Of a stretch of 64,000 nucleotides of DNA, positions 10,066 to 22,200 are shown piece after piece. Source of the stretch: Perognathus longimembris pacificus. Taxonomy: Eukaryota > Chordata > Mammalia > Rodentia > Heteromyidae. A program made the translations under genes and the position numbers. The notes under the pieces were generated by a model. That model ran no database searches. It saw nothing but the letters and a program-made list of their open reading frames with translations, and was not told the DNA's origin. Within the stretch, counting starts at the first letter, position 1. Every line of letters begins with the position of its first letter. Location: the NCBI RefSeq assembly GCF_023159225.1, contig NC_063171.1, forward strand, positions 3,267,501 to 3,331,500. Direction: 5' to 3'.

Positions 10066-11528
10066 TGGATGCTGGGGGAAGGGTAGGAAGGGGGGGCGAT
10101 AGGGTTTTCTGGGTGGCGGGGTGGGGGGGGGCAGGGCGATGGCTTCTGTCTTTCTCAAAACTTTCCCTGGAGGAAAAGAAACAAGAAGCAAAGGGGACAT
10201 AGGTGCTGGGGGTGGGGAGAGGGTTTCTTTCTCACAACTTGCTCTGCTTCTTGGTTGTTTTTCTCCAAAAGATACAGGGGTACTAGGGTGGGGAGAGGGC
10301 TTCTGTCTTAAAATTTTGTCTGTAGAAAAAGAACTAAGAAGCAAAGTGTACATAGTTGCTGTGGTGGGGCCAGGGCTTCTGTCTTCCTCAAAAACTTTCT
10401 CTGCTTCTTGGTTCTTTTTCTCCAAAGGGCACTTAGGTGCTGGGGGTGAGGGGAGGGCTTCTGTCTTAAAACTTTCTCTGGCGAAACAGAAGGAAGAAGC
10501 AAAGGGTATATGGGTGTGGTGTGTGTGTGTGTGTGGGAGGGCTTCTGTTTTTCTCTCAACTTTCTCTGGAGAAAAAGGATCAAGAAGCAGAGTACATAGT
10601 TGCTGGGGGGAGCGGCTTCCATCTTAAAATTTTCTCTAGAGAAAATGAACCAAGAAGCAACTTGTAAACAGGTGCTGGGGGGCGGGGATGGGCTTCTGTC
10701 TTAAAGCTTTCTCAGGAGTAAAAGAACCAAGAAGCAAATGGTATATAGGTGCTGGGGCGGGGGGGTGGAGGGCTTCTGTCTTTCTCAAAACACAAGACAC
10801 TATCTGGAGAAAAAGAACCAAGAACCAAAGGTACATTGATACTGGGAGGAAGAGGGGGAGGGAGGGCTTCTGTCTTTCTGAAAACTTTCTCTGGAGAAAA
10901 AGAACCAAGAAACACAGGGTACATAGGTGCTGGGGTGGGGCGGGGGGGGGGCTGGAGGGCTTCTGTGTTTCTCAAACTTTCTCTGGAGAAAAAGAACCAA
11001 AAGCTAATGGTACATAGGTGCTGGGGGTGGGGGTAGGACTTCTGTCTTCCTCAAAAATTTCTCTGGAGAAAAAGAACCAAGAAGTAAAGGGTACATAGGT
11101 GCTGGAGGATGGGGGGGAGGGCTTTTGTCTTTCTCAAAACACAAAATACTCTCTGGAGAAAAAGAACCAACAACCAAAGGTACATTGATGCTGGGAGGGA
11201 GCGGGGGAGGGAGAGCTTCTGTCTTTCTGAAAACTTTCTCTGGAGAAAAATAACCAAGAAGCAAAGAGTATATAGGTGCTGGCGGGGTGTGTGTGGGGGG
11301 AGGCAGTTCTGTCATTCTCAAAACATTCTCTGGAGAAATAGAACCAAGAAATACAGGGTACATAGGTTCTGGGGGTGGGTGGGTGGAGGCCTTCTGTCTT
11401 AAACTTTCTGTGGAGAAAAACAACCAAAAGCAAATTGTACATAGGTGTTGAGGGTGGGGGAAGGACTTCTGTCTTTCTCAAAACATTCTCTGGAGGAAAA
11501 GAACCAAGAAGCAAAGGGGACATAGGTG
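10066..11528 (+). repeat. Minisatellite array 2, about 17 monomers
   Basis: Same monomer. Variant units carrying AAAACACAAAATACTCTCTGG lie near 10790 and 11140. Inverted cores lie near 10244 and at 10402-10424. A short (TG)n run sits at about 10517-10532. Confidence 0.9.
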
Positions 11529-12275
11529 CTAAGAGAACTGGGTTGGGGGGTGGGCTGCTAAGGTAGCTGCCAGAGTTCAGGAGAGGCCTCTTCCTCATAT
11601 TTCAGTGTGGGAAGGTTTGAGAGGGGTGGCAAAATGAACACTATGAGAGACTTAAAACCCAAATTTTGTATTGTCCTATGATAGGAAAAAGTTTTCTTCT
11701 CAGGAGAATTTCATTGCATGTATTTTTATCAGAATATTTGTAAACATAGACAGGCCTCAAAATTAGTTGCCCTGTTTCCACTATTAACAGATGAGGTACC
11801 ACAATCTCCACCCTCAACTTTAGAATCCTCTTTCAAGCCACTATTTTGAAAACAAAACTGAGCAAAACTCAGGAGGTCCAGCAGCTGTGGCCCCTAGAAC
11901 ATGAGCAGGTGCCACTGTGCTTTCCTGTAGCCATGCCCCGGAAGTGACACAGAGCCCAGGACATTAAAAAGGCCCTCATAACTCAGGGGCACCTGTAGCT
12001 CCTCCCAAGTTGTACTTGCCCTACTGTATTTGAGGGGTGCCATAGGCTCTGCAGCTACAGGCAGGCCCCAGTGGCCCACTGGGTTCCCCGTGGCTGGTGC
12101 CCACCTTGTCCTCCAGGAGCAGAGCCATGGGTTTTCCACCCAGTGGGCAACCTTGGCCTTTGCCTTAAAGCCAGCTTCAGGTTTTTGCAAAAAACAAGGA
12201 AGTCCTCCTGCCAACCTCTCCCAACCCCCTTGAAGCTTCCCTTCCCTTGAAGCCAAAGCTGTAGAAATAGGGTCT
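11529..12275 (+). repeat. Tail plus header 3 (type II)
   Basis: The tail CTAAGAGAACTGGGTTGGGG is followed by the header with ACAGGCCTCAAAATTAGTTG, a variant shared with 15363-15380 and 18066-18083. It ends with the GAAGCTTCCCTTCCCTTGAA stretch. Confidence 0.87.
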
Positions 12276-12597
12276 GGGTGGGGGGCGACTGCTTCTGTCT
12301 TTCTCAAATCTTTCTCCGGAGAAAAAGAACCAAGAAGCAAAGGTTACATAGGTGCTTGGGGATGGGGGCAGGTCTTCTGTCTTTCTCAAAACTTTCTCTG
12401 GAGAAAAAGAACTAAGAAGCAAAGGGTACATGGGTGCTTGGGGGGGGGGGACATGGTGAGGGCTTCTGTCTTAAAACTTTCTCTAGAGAAAGAACCAAGA
12501 AGCAAAGGGTGCATACATCCTGGGGGGGGGGGGGGGGAGGAGGCTACTGTCTTTCTCAAAACTTTCTCTGCTTTTGGTGATTTATCTCCAAAGATGT

Positions 12598-12628
<31 letters not shown>

Positions 12629-12882
12629 GCAAAATCAAGGAAGTCCTCCTGCCAACCCATCCCAACCCCCTTGAAACTTCCCTTCCCTTGAAGCCAAACC
12701 TGTAGAAATAGAGTCTGGGTGGGGGGTGGAGGGCGATGGCTTCTGTCTTTCTCAAAACGTTCCCTGGAGAAAAAGAACCAAGAAGCAAAGGGTACATCAG
12801 AGCTGGGGGGGGGGGGAGTGCTTCTGTCTGTCTCAAAACTTTCTCTGGAGAAAAAGAACCAAGATGCAAAGGGTATACAGGT
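12276..12882 (+). repeat. Short array 3 with an embedded partial header
   Basis: About four monomers (12276-12590), then a (GTTTT)n stretch at 12600-12627 joined to the last 90 bp of a header (CAAGGAAGTCCTCCTGCCAA to GTAGAAATAG, about 12637-12715), then two more monomers. An inverted core sits at about 12570. The partial header suggests unequal exchange or gene conversion. Confidence 0.85.
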
Positions 12883-13660
12883 GCTAAGAGAACCTGTTGG
12901 GGGTGGGGGCTGTTAAGGAAGCTGGAAGGGTTCAGGAGAGGCCTCTCTATCATCTTTCAATTCTGAAAGGCTTGGGAAGGGCTGCAAAATGAACACCTTT
13001 GAGAGCCTTGAAACCTAAATTTTATATTGTCCTATGAAAGGAAAAAGTTTGCTTTTCAGGAGATTTTCATTGTTTGTAATTTTATAAGAAAATTTGTAAA
13101 CATAGACACACCACACAATTACTTGCCATTTTTCCATTATTAATAGATGAAGTACTACAGTCTGTTTGAATTCATCCATCTTCACCCTCAACTTTAGAAT
13201 CCCATTTCAAGCCACTACTTTGAAAACAAAACTGAGCACAACACAGGAGGCCCAGCAGCTGTGGGCCCTAGAGCCACAGCAGTTGCCACCTCGCCTAACA
13301 GCAGCCATGCCCAGGTATTGGCACAAGAGCAGGACAGTTAAAAAGATCCTCACAGTTCAGGGGATACTGCTCTGCTTCCCCACTTTCCCTTCCCTGGTGA
13401 TATTTGAGCAGTGCCAGAGGATCTGCAGCTACAGGATGACCCCAGGGGCCTCCTCCTTGCTGGGTTCCCCATGGCTGGTGCTCAACTTGTCCTTCAGAAG
13501 CAGAGCCATGTGTGATCCACCCAGTTGGCTACCCTGGCCTTTGCCTCAAAGCCAGGCTCAGGTTTTTGCAAAAATCAAGAAAGTCCTCCTGCCAACCCCT
13601 CCCAACCCCTTTGAAACTTGCCTTCCTTTGAAGCCAAAGCTGTGGAAATGGGGGGGTGGG
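12883..13660 (+). repeat. Tail plus header 4 (type I)
   Basis: The tail has the GAGAACCTGTTGGGGGTGGG variant. The header contains TGAATTCATCCATCTTCACC (type I) and is more diverged than the others, for example GATCCTCACAGTTCAGGGGA where others read GGCCCTCACAGCTCAGGGGC. Confidence 0.85.
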
Positions 13661-15140
13661 TGGCCACAGCTTCAGTCTTTTTCAAAACTTTTTCTGGAGA
13701 AAAAGAACCAAGAAGCAAAGGGTACATAGGTGCTGGGGTGCCGGGCTAGATTTACCTCCCCCGGTGTGGGGATGCTAAGCTTACTCCCTTATCAGTGCTC
13801 CCCTTTTCACCCTCTCCACTGGGCATCTGACCAGCAGGTGGCCAAGGTGGAGCAAAGGGACACGGGCTAGCCTAAGGGGCATGTGGCCAAACGAGATCCC
13901 CTTTTCCTCCCTCCTTACCCACCAAGGAAGCCAGGCACAGACGGATCTCAGAGATGCTTCGGAGAGCAATCCAATTTAATTGGGAGGGACTCACAGTAAT
14001 ATAGTAGTGATGACAAGGATTGAGCATGAGCTGGCGATAGGCTGGCGAGCTTGTCCATCCAAGAGCAGCTCCCAAGGATCTCCCTCATGGGCTAACATCA
14101 CTTCCCATAGTACCACCCTGTGGGCAAAGCCCGCGTGAAAAGGGAGCACACGTGCTCACTGGCGCAAGGTGGGGGATGGTCTCAAAGCTACCCCTTCTGG
14201 TTCCAGACCCAGAAGGAGATAGGTGTGGCTCACTTCCACACTGCCCCAGGGCTGGGGGAAGGGCATCGTCTTGGGAGCGCTCTCCTTGCCCTTCCCCCCT
14301 TAAGGCCAAGATGAATCCCCAACACTGGGGGGTGGGGGGTGGAGGCCTTTTGTCTTTCTCAATACTTTCCCTGGAGAAAAAGAACCAAGAAGCAATGGGT
14401 ACATAAGTGCTGGGTGGGGGAAGGTCTTTTGTCTTTATCAAAACTTTCTCCGGAGAAAAAGAACCAAGAAGCAAACTGTACATAGGTGCTGGGGGTGTGG
14501 GGGTGAGGGCTTATATCTTAAACTTTCTCTGGAGAAAAAGAACCAAGAAGCAAATGGTATATAGGTGCTGGGGAGGGGGGAGGACTTCTGTCTTTCTCAA
14601 AACACAAAACACTCTCTGGATAAAAATAACCAAGAACCAAAGGTACATGGATGCTGGGAGGGAGAGGGGGCGGGAGGGCTTCTGTCTTTCTGAAAACTTT
14701 CTCTGGAGAAAAAGAACCAAGAAGCAAAGTGTACATACAAGCTGGGGGGTGGGGGTGGGGCTTCTGACTTTTGCACAACTGTCTCTGGAGAAAAAGAACC
14801 AAGAACCAAAGGGTACCTAGGTGCTGGAGGGAGGAGGGACATCTGTCTTTCTCAAAATTTTCTCTGGAGAAAGAGAACCAATAGAATAAGAGTACATAAG
14901 TGCTGGGGGGTGGGAAGGGCTTCTGTATTTCTCAAAACTTTATCTGGAGAAAAAGAACCACAAAGCAAAGGGTACATAAGTTCTTGTTCGAAGAAGGACT
15001 TTTGTCTTTCTCAAAACATTGTCTGGAGAAAAAGAACCAAGAAGCAAAGGATATGTAGGTGCTGGGGGCGAGGGAGGGCTTCTGTCTTTCTCAAAACACT
15101 CTCTGGAGAAAAAGAACCAAGAACCAAGGCACATTAGTGC
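13661..15140 (+). repeat. Minisatellite array 4, about 11 monomers, split by a solo LTR
   Basis: Monomers occupy 13661-13738 and 14325-15140. The solo LTR at 13739-14324 splits one G-rich linker. A variant unit with AAAACACAAAACACTCTCTGG lies near 14600. Confidence 0.88.
13739..14324 (-). mobile_element. Solo LTR, IAP-like (ERV2) family, TSD CTGGGG
   Basis: On the minus strand it starts TGTTGGGGATTCATCTTGGC and ends TCTAGCCCGGCA. The 6-bp duplication CTGGGG is at 13733-13738 and 14325-14330. A 6-bp duplication and TGTTGGG start are typical of betaretrovirus-like (IAP-type) LTRs. The LTR at 40337-40790 shares the TAGCCCGGCA end. Some of the apparent duplication could be chance because the target linker is G-rich. 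Confidence 0.83.
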
Positions 15141-15945
15141 TGGGATGGAGAGGAGGAGAGAGGCCTGCTAAGGAAGCTTTCAGAGTTCAGGAGAGGCCTC
15201 TTCCTCATATTTCAGTGTGGGAAGGCATGGGAGGGGCAGCAAAATGAACACTTGTTGAGAGACTTGAATCCCAAATATTATATTGTCCTATGATAGGAAA
15301 AAATTTGCTTTTCAGGATATTTTCATTGCATGTATTTTTATCAGAAAATTTGTAAACATAGACAGGCCTCAAAATTAGTTGCCCTGTTTCCACTATTAAC
15401 AGATGAGATACCACAATCTCCACCTCAACTTCAGAATCCCCTTTCTATTTTGAAAACTGAGCAAAACTCAGGAGGTCCAGCAGCTGTGGCCCCGAGAGCA
15501 TGAGCAGGTGCCCATCTGGCTTCCCGCAGCCATGCCCTGGAAGTTACACAGAGCCCAGGACAGTGAAAAGGCCCTCACAACTGAGGGGCTCCTGCAGCTC
15601 CTCCCGAGTTGTACTTGCCCTCTTGTATTTGAGGGGTGCCATAGGCTCTGCAGCTACAGGCAGGCCCCAGTGGCCTCCTCCCCGCTGGGTTCCCCGTGGC
15701 TGGTGCCCACCTTGTCCTCCAGGAGCAGAGCCATGGATTTTCCACCCAGTGGGCCAGCTTGACCTTTGCCTCAAAGAGAGCTTCTGGTTTTTACAAAAAA
15801 CAAGGAAGTCCTCCTGCCAACCTCTCCCAACCCCCTTGAAGCTTCCCTTCCCTTGAAGCCAAATCTGTAGAAATATGGTTTTCTGGGCACTGGGGGTTGG
15901 GGGGGGAGGGTGGCAATAGAGTTTTCTGGGTGGCGGGGTGGGGAG
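15141..15945 (+). repeat. Tail plus header 5 (type II)
   Basis: It begins after GATGGAGAGGAGGAG with a shortened tail (AGGCCTGCTAAGGAAGCTTT) and runs through the type II header to CTTCCCTTCCCTTGAAGCCA. It closely matches header 2. Confidence 0.87.
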
Positions 15946-17838
15946 GGTGATGGCTTCTGTCTTTCTCAAAACTTTCTCTGGAGGGGGCTGGGGATATAGC
16001 CTAGTGGCAAGAGTTCCTGCCTCGGATACACGAGGCCCTAGGTTCGATTCCCCAGCACCACATATACAGAAAACGGCCAGAAGCGGTGCTGTGGTTCAAG
16101 TGGCAGAGTGCTAGCCTTGAGCGGGAAGAAGCCAGGGACAGTGCTCAGGCCCTGAGTCCAAGGCCCAGGACTGGCCAAAAAAAAAAAAAAAACTTTCTCT
16201 GGAGGAAAAGAAACAAGAAGCAAAGGGGACATAGAAGCACTCCCCCCCCCCCACCTGTCTTTCTGAAAACTTTCTCTGATTCTTGGTTCTTTTTCTCCAA
16301 AGGATACAAAGGTGCTTCGGGGGCGGGGGGGGGGGGGGAGGGCATGGCTTCTGTTTTGAAAGTTTCTCTGGAGAAAAACAACCAAGAAGCAAAGAGTACA
16401 TAGGTGCTGGGTGGGGAAAGGGCTTTTGTCTTTCTCAAATATTTCTGGGGAGAAAAAGAACCAGGAAGCAACGTGTATATAAGTATTGGTGGGGGAGGGC
16501 TTCTGTCTTAAAACTTTCTCTGCTTTTTGGTTGTTTTTCTCCAAAAGATACATAGGTATTGGGGTGGGGAGAGGGCTTCTGTCTTAAAATTTTGTCTGTA
16601 GAAAAAGAGCCAAGAAGCAAAGGGTACATAGGTGCTGAGGGTGGGAGAAAGGGTTTTTGTCTTTCTCAAAATTTTCTCTGGCAATAAGAACCAAGAAGCA
16701 AAGGGTACATAGGAGCTGGTGGGGGTGGTGGGCTTTTGTCTTTCTCAAAACTTTCTCTGGAGAAAAACAACCAAGAAACAAAGGGTACATAGGTGCTATA
16801 GCGGGGTGAGGGCTTCTGTCTTTCTCAAAACTTTATCTGCTTCTTGCCTCTTTTACTGCAAAGGGTGCATAGGTCCTGAGGGCAGGAGGAGTGCTTCTGT
16901 GTTAAAACATTCTCTGGAGAAAAAGAACCAAGAACCAAATGATACCTAGGTGCTGGAGGGAGGAGGGACATCTGTCTTTCTCAAAATTTTCTCTGGAGAA
17001 AGGGAACCAATAGACAAAGAGTACATAGGTGCAGGGGGGTGAGAAGGGCTTCTGTATTTCTCAAATACAGGAAAAAAAAAAACATGAAGCAAAGGGTACA
17101 TAAGTTCTTGTTCGAAGAAGGACTTTTGTCTTTCTCAAAACATTCTCTGGAGAAAAAGAACCAAGAAGCAAAGGGTACATAGGTGCTGGGATGAAGAGGA
17201 GGAGGGAGGGCTTCTGTCTTTCTGAAAAGTTTCTCTGGAGAAAAAAAACCAAGAAGCAAAGTGTACATACATGCTGGGGGGTGGGGGGGGGGCTTCTGAC
17301 TTTCTCAAACTTTCTCTGGAGAAAAATAACCAAGAAGCAAAGGGTACATAAGTTCTGGTTCAAAGAAGGACTTTTGTCTTTCTCAAAACACTCTCTGGAG
17401 AAATAGAACCAAGAAGCAAATGGTACATAGGTGCTGGGATGAAGAGGAGGAGGGAGGGCTTCTGTCTTTCTGAAAAGTTTCTCTGGAGAAAAAGAACCAA
17501 GAAGCAAAGTGTACATACATGCTGGGGGGTGGGGGGGCTTCTGACTTTTTCAAACTTTCTCTGGAGAAAAAGAACCAAGAAGCAAAGAGTATATAGGTGC
17601 TGGGGGAGGGGGTGTTCTGTCATTCTCAAAACTTTCTCTGGAGAAATAGAACCAAGAAACACAGGGTACATAGGTGCTGGGGTGGGGGGCCGGTGGAAGC
17701 CTTCTGACTTTCTCAAACTTTCTCTGGAGAAAAAGAACCAAAAGCAAATGGTACATAGGTGCTCGGGGTCAGGGGAGGACTTCTGTCTTTCTCAAAACAT
17801 TCTCTGGAGGAAAAGAACCAAGAAGCAAAGGGGACATA
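15946..17838 (+). repeat. Minisatellite array 5, about 22 monomers, with a SINE
   Basis: Monomers continue on both sides of a SINE at 15985-16190. Units at about 17085-17180 and 17340-17430 look locally duplicated (AGGGTACATAAGTTCTGGTT-type linkers). Inverted cores lie at 16277-16299, about 16519 and about 16846. Confidence 0.9.
15985..16190 (+). mobile_element. Dimeric ID-like SINE with 15-bp TSD
   Basis: GGCTGGGGATATAGCCTAGT to CCAGGACTGGCC plus about 17 A's. AACTTTCTCTGGAGG, part of the monomer, stands at 15970-15984 and again at 16191-16205. This is a clean insertion into the array. Confidence 0.93.
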
Positions 17839-18120
17839 GGTGCTAAGAGAACTGGGTTGGGGGGTGGGCTGCTAAGGTCGCTGCCAGAGTTCAGGAGAGG
17901 CCTCTTCCTCATATTTCAGTGTGGGAAGGTTTGAGAGGGGTGGCAAAATGAACACTTATGAGAGACTTAAAACCCAAATTTTATATTGTCCTATGATAGG
18001 AAAAAGTTTTCTTCTCAGGAGAATTTTATTGCATGTATTTTTATCAGAAAATTTGTAAACATAGACAGGCCTCAAAATTAGTTGCCCTGTTTCCACTATT
18101 AACAGATGAAGTAAAACAAT
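17839..18120 (+). repeat. Tail and partial header 6
   Basis: The tail and the first part of a header (to AACAGATGAAGTAAAACAAT) pass directly into monomers, so the 3' two thirds of the header are missing. Most similar by eye to header 3. Confidence 0.85.
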
Positions 18121-18415
18121 CTCCCTTTCTCAAAACACTCTCTGCTTCTTAGTTCTTTTTCTCCAAAGGGTACATAGGTGCTGGGGAGAGGGGGCAGGGC
18201 TTCTGCCTTCCTCAAAACTTTCTCTGGAGAAAAGAACCAAGAAGTAAAAGGTATAGAGGTGCTGGTGGGGGGTGGGGTGGGGCGGGGCTTCTGTCTTTCT
18301 CAAAACTTTCTCTGCTTCTTCCTTCTTTTCCTCCAAAGGGTACATAGGTGAGGGGGTGCAGGGGCTTCTGTCTTAAAAATTTATCTGGAGAAAAAGAAGC
18401 AAATGGTACATAGGC
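18121..18415 (+). repeat. Short minisatellite array 6, about 4 monomers
   Basis: Four monomers, two with the inverted core (18143-18165 and about 18314-18336). Confidence 0.87.
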
Positions 18416-18616
18416 GCTAAGAGAACCTGTTGGGGGTGGGGGCTGCTAAGGAAGCTGCAAGGGTTCAGGAGAAAGCCTCTCTATCATCTTTCAGTGCAGG
18501 AAGGCTTGGGAAAGGCTGCAAAAAGAACACCTGTGAGAGACTTGAAACGCAAATTTTATATTGTCCTATGATAGGAAAAAGTTGCTTTTCAGGAGATTTT
18601 CATTGTATGTATTTTT
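18416..18616 (+). repeat. Tail and start of header 7 (left of L1)
   Basis: CTAAGAGAACCTGTTGGGGG through TTTTCATTGTATGTATTTTT. The header is cut by the L1 and resumes at 26612. Confidence 0.85.
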
Positions 18617-18904
18617 TTTAATTTAATTTATTAATTGAACACAAATTTTTTTGACAACGTTTTGTGCAAAAAGTGTACAGTTACATAGTAGGGCAGTGTG
18701 TACATTTCTTGTGATATCTTACGCCCTGTTTTTCTTTCCCTTCTCTAGGTCAGGTAGACATATATACAATATACAATGTATCAAGAACAAATACAGTAGG
18801 CACGTGGCCAAACCCAAGAAAATTCACCTGGGGCTTTAAATGTAATGTTGATATTAGACAATATGTCAACAGTAGTCTTATATGAACGTACATACATAGC
18901 TTTT

Positions 18905-19106
18905 CTTTTTTTTTGCTAGTCCTGGGCCTTGGACTCGGGGCCTGAGCACTGTCCCTGGCTTCCTTTTGCTCAAGGCTAGCACTCTGCCACTTGAGCCACA
19001 GCGTCACTTCTGGCCATTTTCTGAATATATGGTGCTGGGGAATCGAACCGAGGGCTTCATGTATAAGAGGCAAGCGCTTTTGCCACTAGGCCATATCCCC
19101 AGCCCT
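18905..19106 (-). mobile_element. Dimeric ID-like SINE in the L1 3' region, 13-bp TSD
   Basis: A minus-strand SINE with its A tail as T's at 18905-18914. ATACATAGCTTTT is repeated at 18892-18904 and 19107-19119. It inserted after the L1. Confidence 0.93.
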
Positions 19107-19289
19107 ATACATAGCTTTTGAGCTATTGTATTCCACTGAGAGGTTGATTTTTGACCTTTATATGTTGAGTAGTTGTTTGGTTTTAGTTACATATTGTTGG
19201 GTCACTGCCCCAATCCTGTGGGAAATACCATTTGACAAGCAGTTTTTGGTTTCACAGACCTGGTCTCTACTATCTCTCCATCTCCCTTT

Positions 19290-22200
19290 CTTAACAGTCA
19301 TATATCAGGGATATCATGCCCCTTTGTTTTCTGTGTTCTAGGCTTGTCTCACTCAACATTATTTGTTCGAGTTCTGACCATTTCCCTGTGAATAACAATA
19401 TTTCACCATTCCTAATCGCTATGTAGTATTCCATTGTGTAAAGGTACCATATTTTTTGGATCCATTCATCTGTGGAAGGGCATCTGGGTTGTTTCCATAT
19501 TTTGGCTATTGTGAATTGTGCCATGATAAGCATAGAAGTACAAATGTCTTTTTGATATCTTGGGACTTGCTGTTTAGGATCGATGCCTAGGAGTGGTATG
19601 GCTGGGTCATAGGGTAGGTCTATATTGAGCTTTTTGAGAAACCTCCATACTGATCTAATTTGCACTCCCACCAACAATGGAGAAGGGTTCCTCTTTCCCC
19701 ACACCCCCTCCAGCATTTGTTGTTGCCTGAGTTCAGAGTATAGGCCATTCTAACTGGGGTCAGGTGGTATCTCAGGGTTGTTTTTATTTGCATTTCCTTT
19801 ACTACAAGGGATGTTGAACATTTCCTCATATGTTTCTTTGCTATTTTTATCTCTTCTCTTGTGAAGTCTCTCTTTAGCTCCTTTGCCCATTTCCTAATTG
19901 GTTTATTGGGCTTGGAGGGGCTTAGTTTTTTGAGTTCTCTGTAGATGACAGATATTAGGCCTTTTTCTGTTGCTGTGCTGGTAAAGATCCTTTCCCATAT
20001 GGTTGGCTGTCTTTCTATTTTGGTGGCTATGTCCTTAGCTGTGCAGAAACTTTTTAATTTGTAGTAGTCCCATTTGTCGAGTCTTTCCCCTTTGTTGTGC
20101 CCCTGGGACTATATTCAGAAAGTTCCTTCCTGTGCCTCTAAGTTCTAGCTTCTTTCCTACTCTGTCCTTCAGTAGTTTCAAGGATTCAGGTCTGATATTG
20201 AGGTCTTTGATCCATTTTGAGTTGATCTTGGTGCATGGTGATAGGCTTGGGTCTACTTTGAGTTTTCTGCATGTGGCTGCCCAGTTCTCCCAGCACCAGT
20301 AGTTGAAGAGGCTATGTTTATTCCATTGTATGTCTTTAGCTCCTTTGTCGAATATCAGCTGACTGTAAGAGTGCGGTTTTATTTCTGGATCTTCAATTCT
20401 GATCCATTGGTCTTCCGATCTGTTTTTATACCAATACCAGGCTGCTTTTGTTATGATGATTCTAGAGTAGAGCTTGAAGTCTGGTATTGTGATACCTCCT
20501 ACACTGCTTTTTGTTTTTGCCTAGAATTGCTTTGGCTATTCTAGGTCTTTTGCTGTTCCATATGAATTTATGGATTGCTTTCTCTATTTCAGTGAAGAAT
20601 GTGATTGGGATTTTGATAGGGATTGCATTGAATTTGTATAACAATTTGAGCAATATGGCCATTTTTACTATATTGATTCTGCCTACCCATGAGCATGGGG
20701 GTTTTTTCCATCTCCTTGTGTCTTCTTTGATTTCCCTTATTAGATTTTTATAGTTCTCATTAAATAGGTCCATCACGTCCTTGGTTAGGTTGATCCCTAG
20801 GTACTTTATTCTTTTTTTTGACTACTGTAAATGGAATTGTTTCCATAATTTCCTTTTCTGTTTGTATATTGCTGGTGTACAGAAAAGCTGCTGACTTTTG
20901 TGGATTGATTTTGTATCCTGCTACTTTGCCAAAATGGTTTATTAGGTGTAGGAGTTTGGGGACTGAGTTTTTTGGGTCCTTCAGCTATAAGATCATGTCG
21001 TCTGCGAATAGGGATAACTTGATTTCTTCCTTGCCGATGTGGATCCCTCTGATGTCCTCCTCTTGCCTTATTGCTATGGCTAGGGATTCCAGCACTATGT
21101 TGAAAAGAAGTGGGGAGAGTGGGCATCCTTGTCTTGTTCCTGAGTTTAGGGGGAATGATTTAAGTTTCTCTCCATTTAATACGATGTTGGCAGATGGTCT
21201 GTTGTATATGGCTTTTATTGTTTTGAGGAATGCTCCATCTATTCCTGTTCTCTCCAAAGCTTTTAATAAGTATGGATGTTGTATTTTGTCAAAGGATTTT
21301 TGGGCATCAAATGAGATAACAATGTGATTCTTGATTTTAGTTCTGTTTATGTGGTGAATTATGTTGATTGATTTACGGATGTTGAACCATCCTTGTGACT
21401 GTGGGATGAAGCCTACTTGGTCATGATATATGATTTTCTTGATCAGTTTCTGGATCCTGTTAGATAATATTTTATTGAGGAGCTTTGTGTATGTGTTCAT
21501 TAGTGATATTAGTCTGTAGTTCTCTTTTTTTGTTGGGTCTTTGTCTGGTTTGGGAATGAGTATATTAGCTTCGTAGAATGAGTTTGGGATTTCTCCCTCT
21601 GTTTTTATTTCGCGGAAGAGTTTGAGGAGTATTGGTATTAGCTCCTCACTAAAGGTTTTTATAGAATTCGTTGGTGAATCCATCTGGGCCTGGGCTTTTC
21701 TTTGTTGGGAGGTTCTTGATTACCTCCTGTATCTCACCGTAAGTTATTGGTTTATTTAGTTGATTTATTTCTTCTTGGTTCAGTTTGGGCAGTTTATACT
21801 TCTCTAAGAATTGATCCATTTCTGTAAAATTATTGTTTTTTTACTGATTAGAGGTTTTGGAAATATCTCCTTATGATTGTTTGAATATCATGTGTACTTG
21901 TAATTTTTCCGGTGGAGTCCCTGCTTTTACGTATATGAGTCTCTTCTCTTCTTTTTTTTTGTAAGTCTTGTGAGGGGTCTGTCAATTTTATTTATTTTCT
22001 CAAAGAACCAGCTTTTAGTCTTATTTATTTGTTGAATGGTCTTTCTATTTTCAATCAGATTTATCTCTTCTTTAATCTTTGTGATCTCTCTCCTCCTAGT
22101 CATTTTAGATTCGAACATTTCTTGTTTCTCCAGTTGTTTTAGTTTCATCGTGATGTTATTCACCTGCTCTGCTTCTATTCTTTTAATTTGAGTGTTGAGG

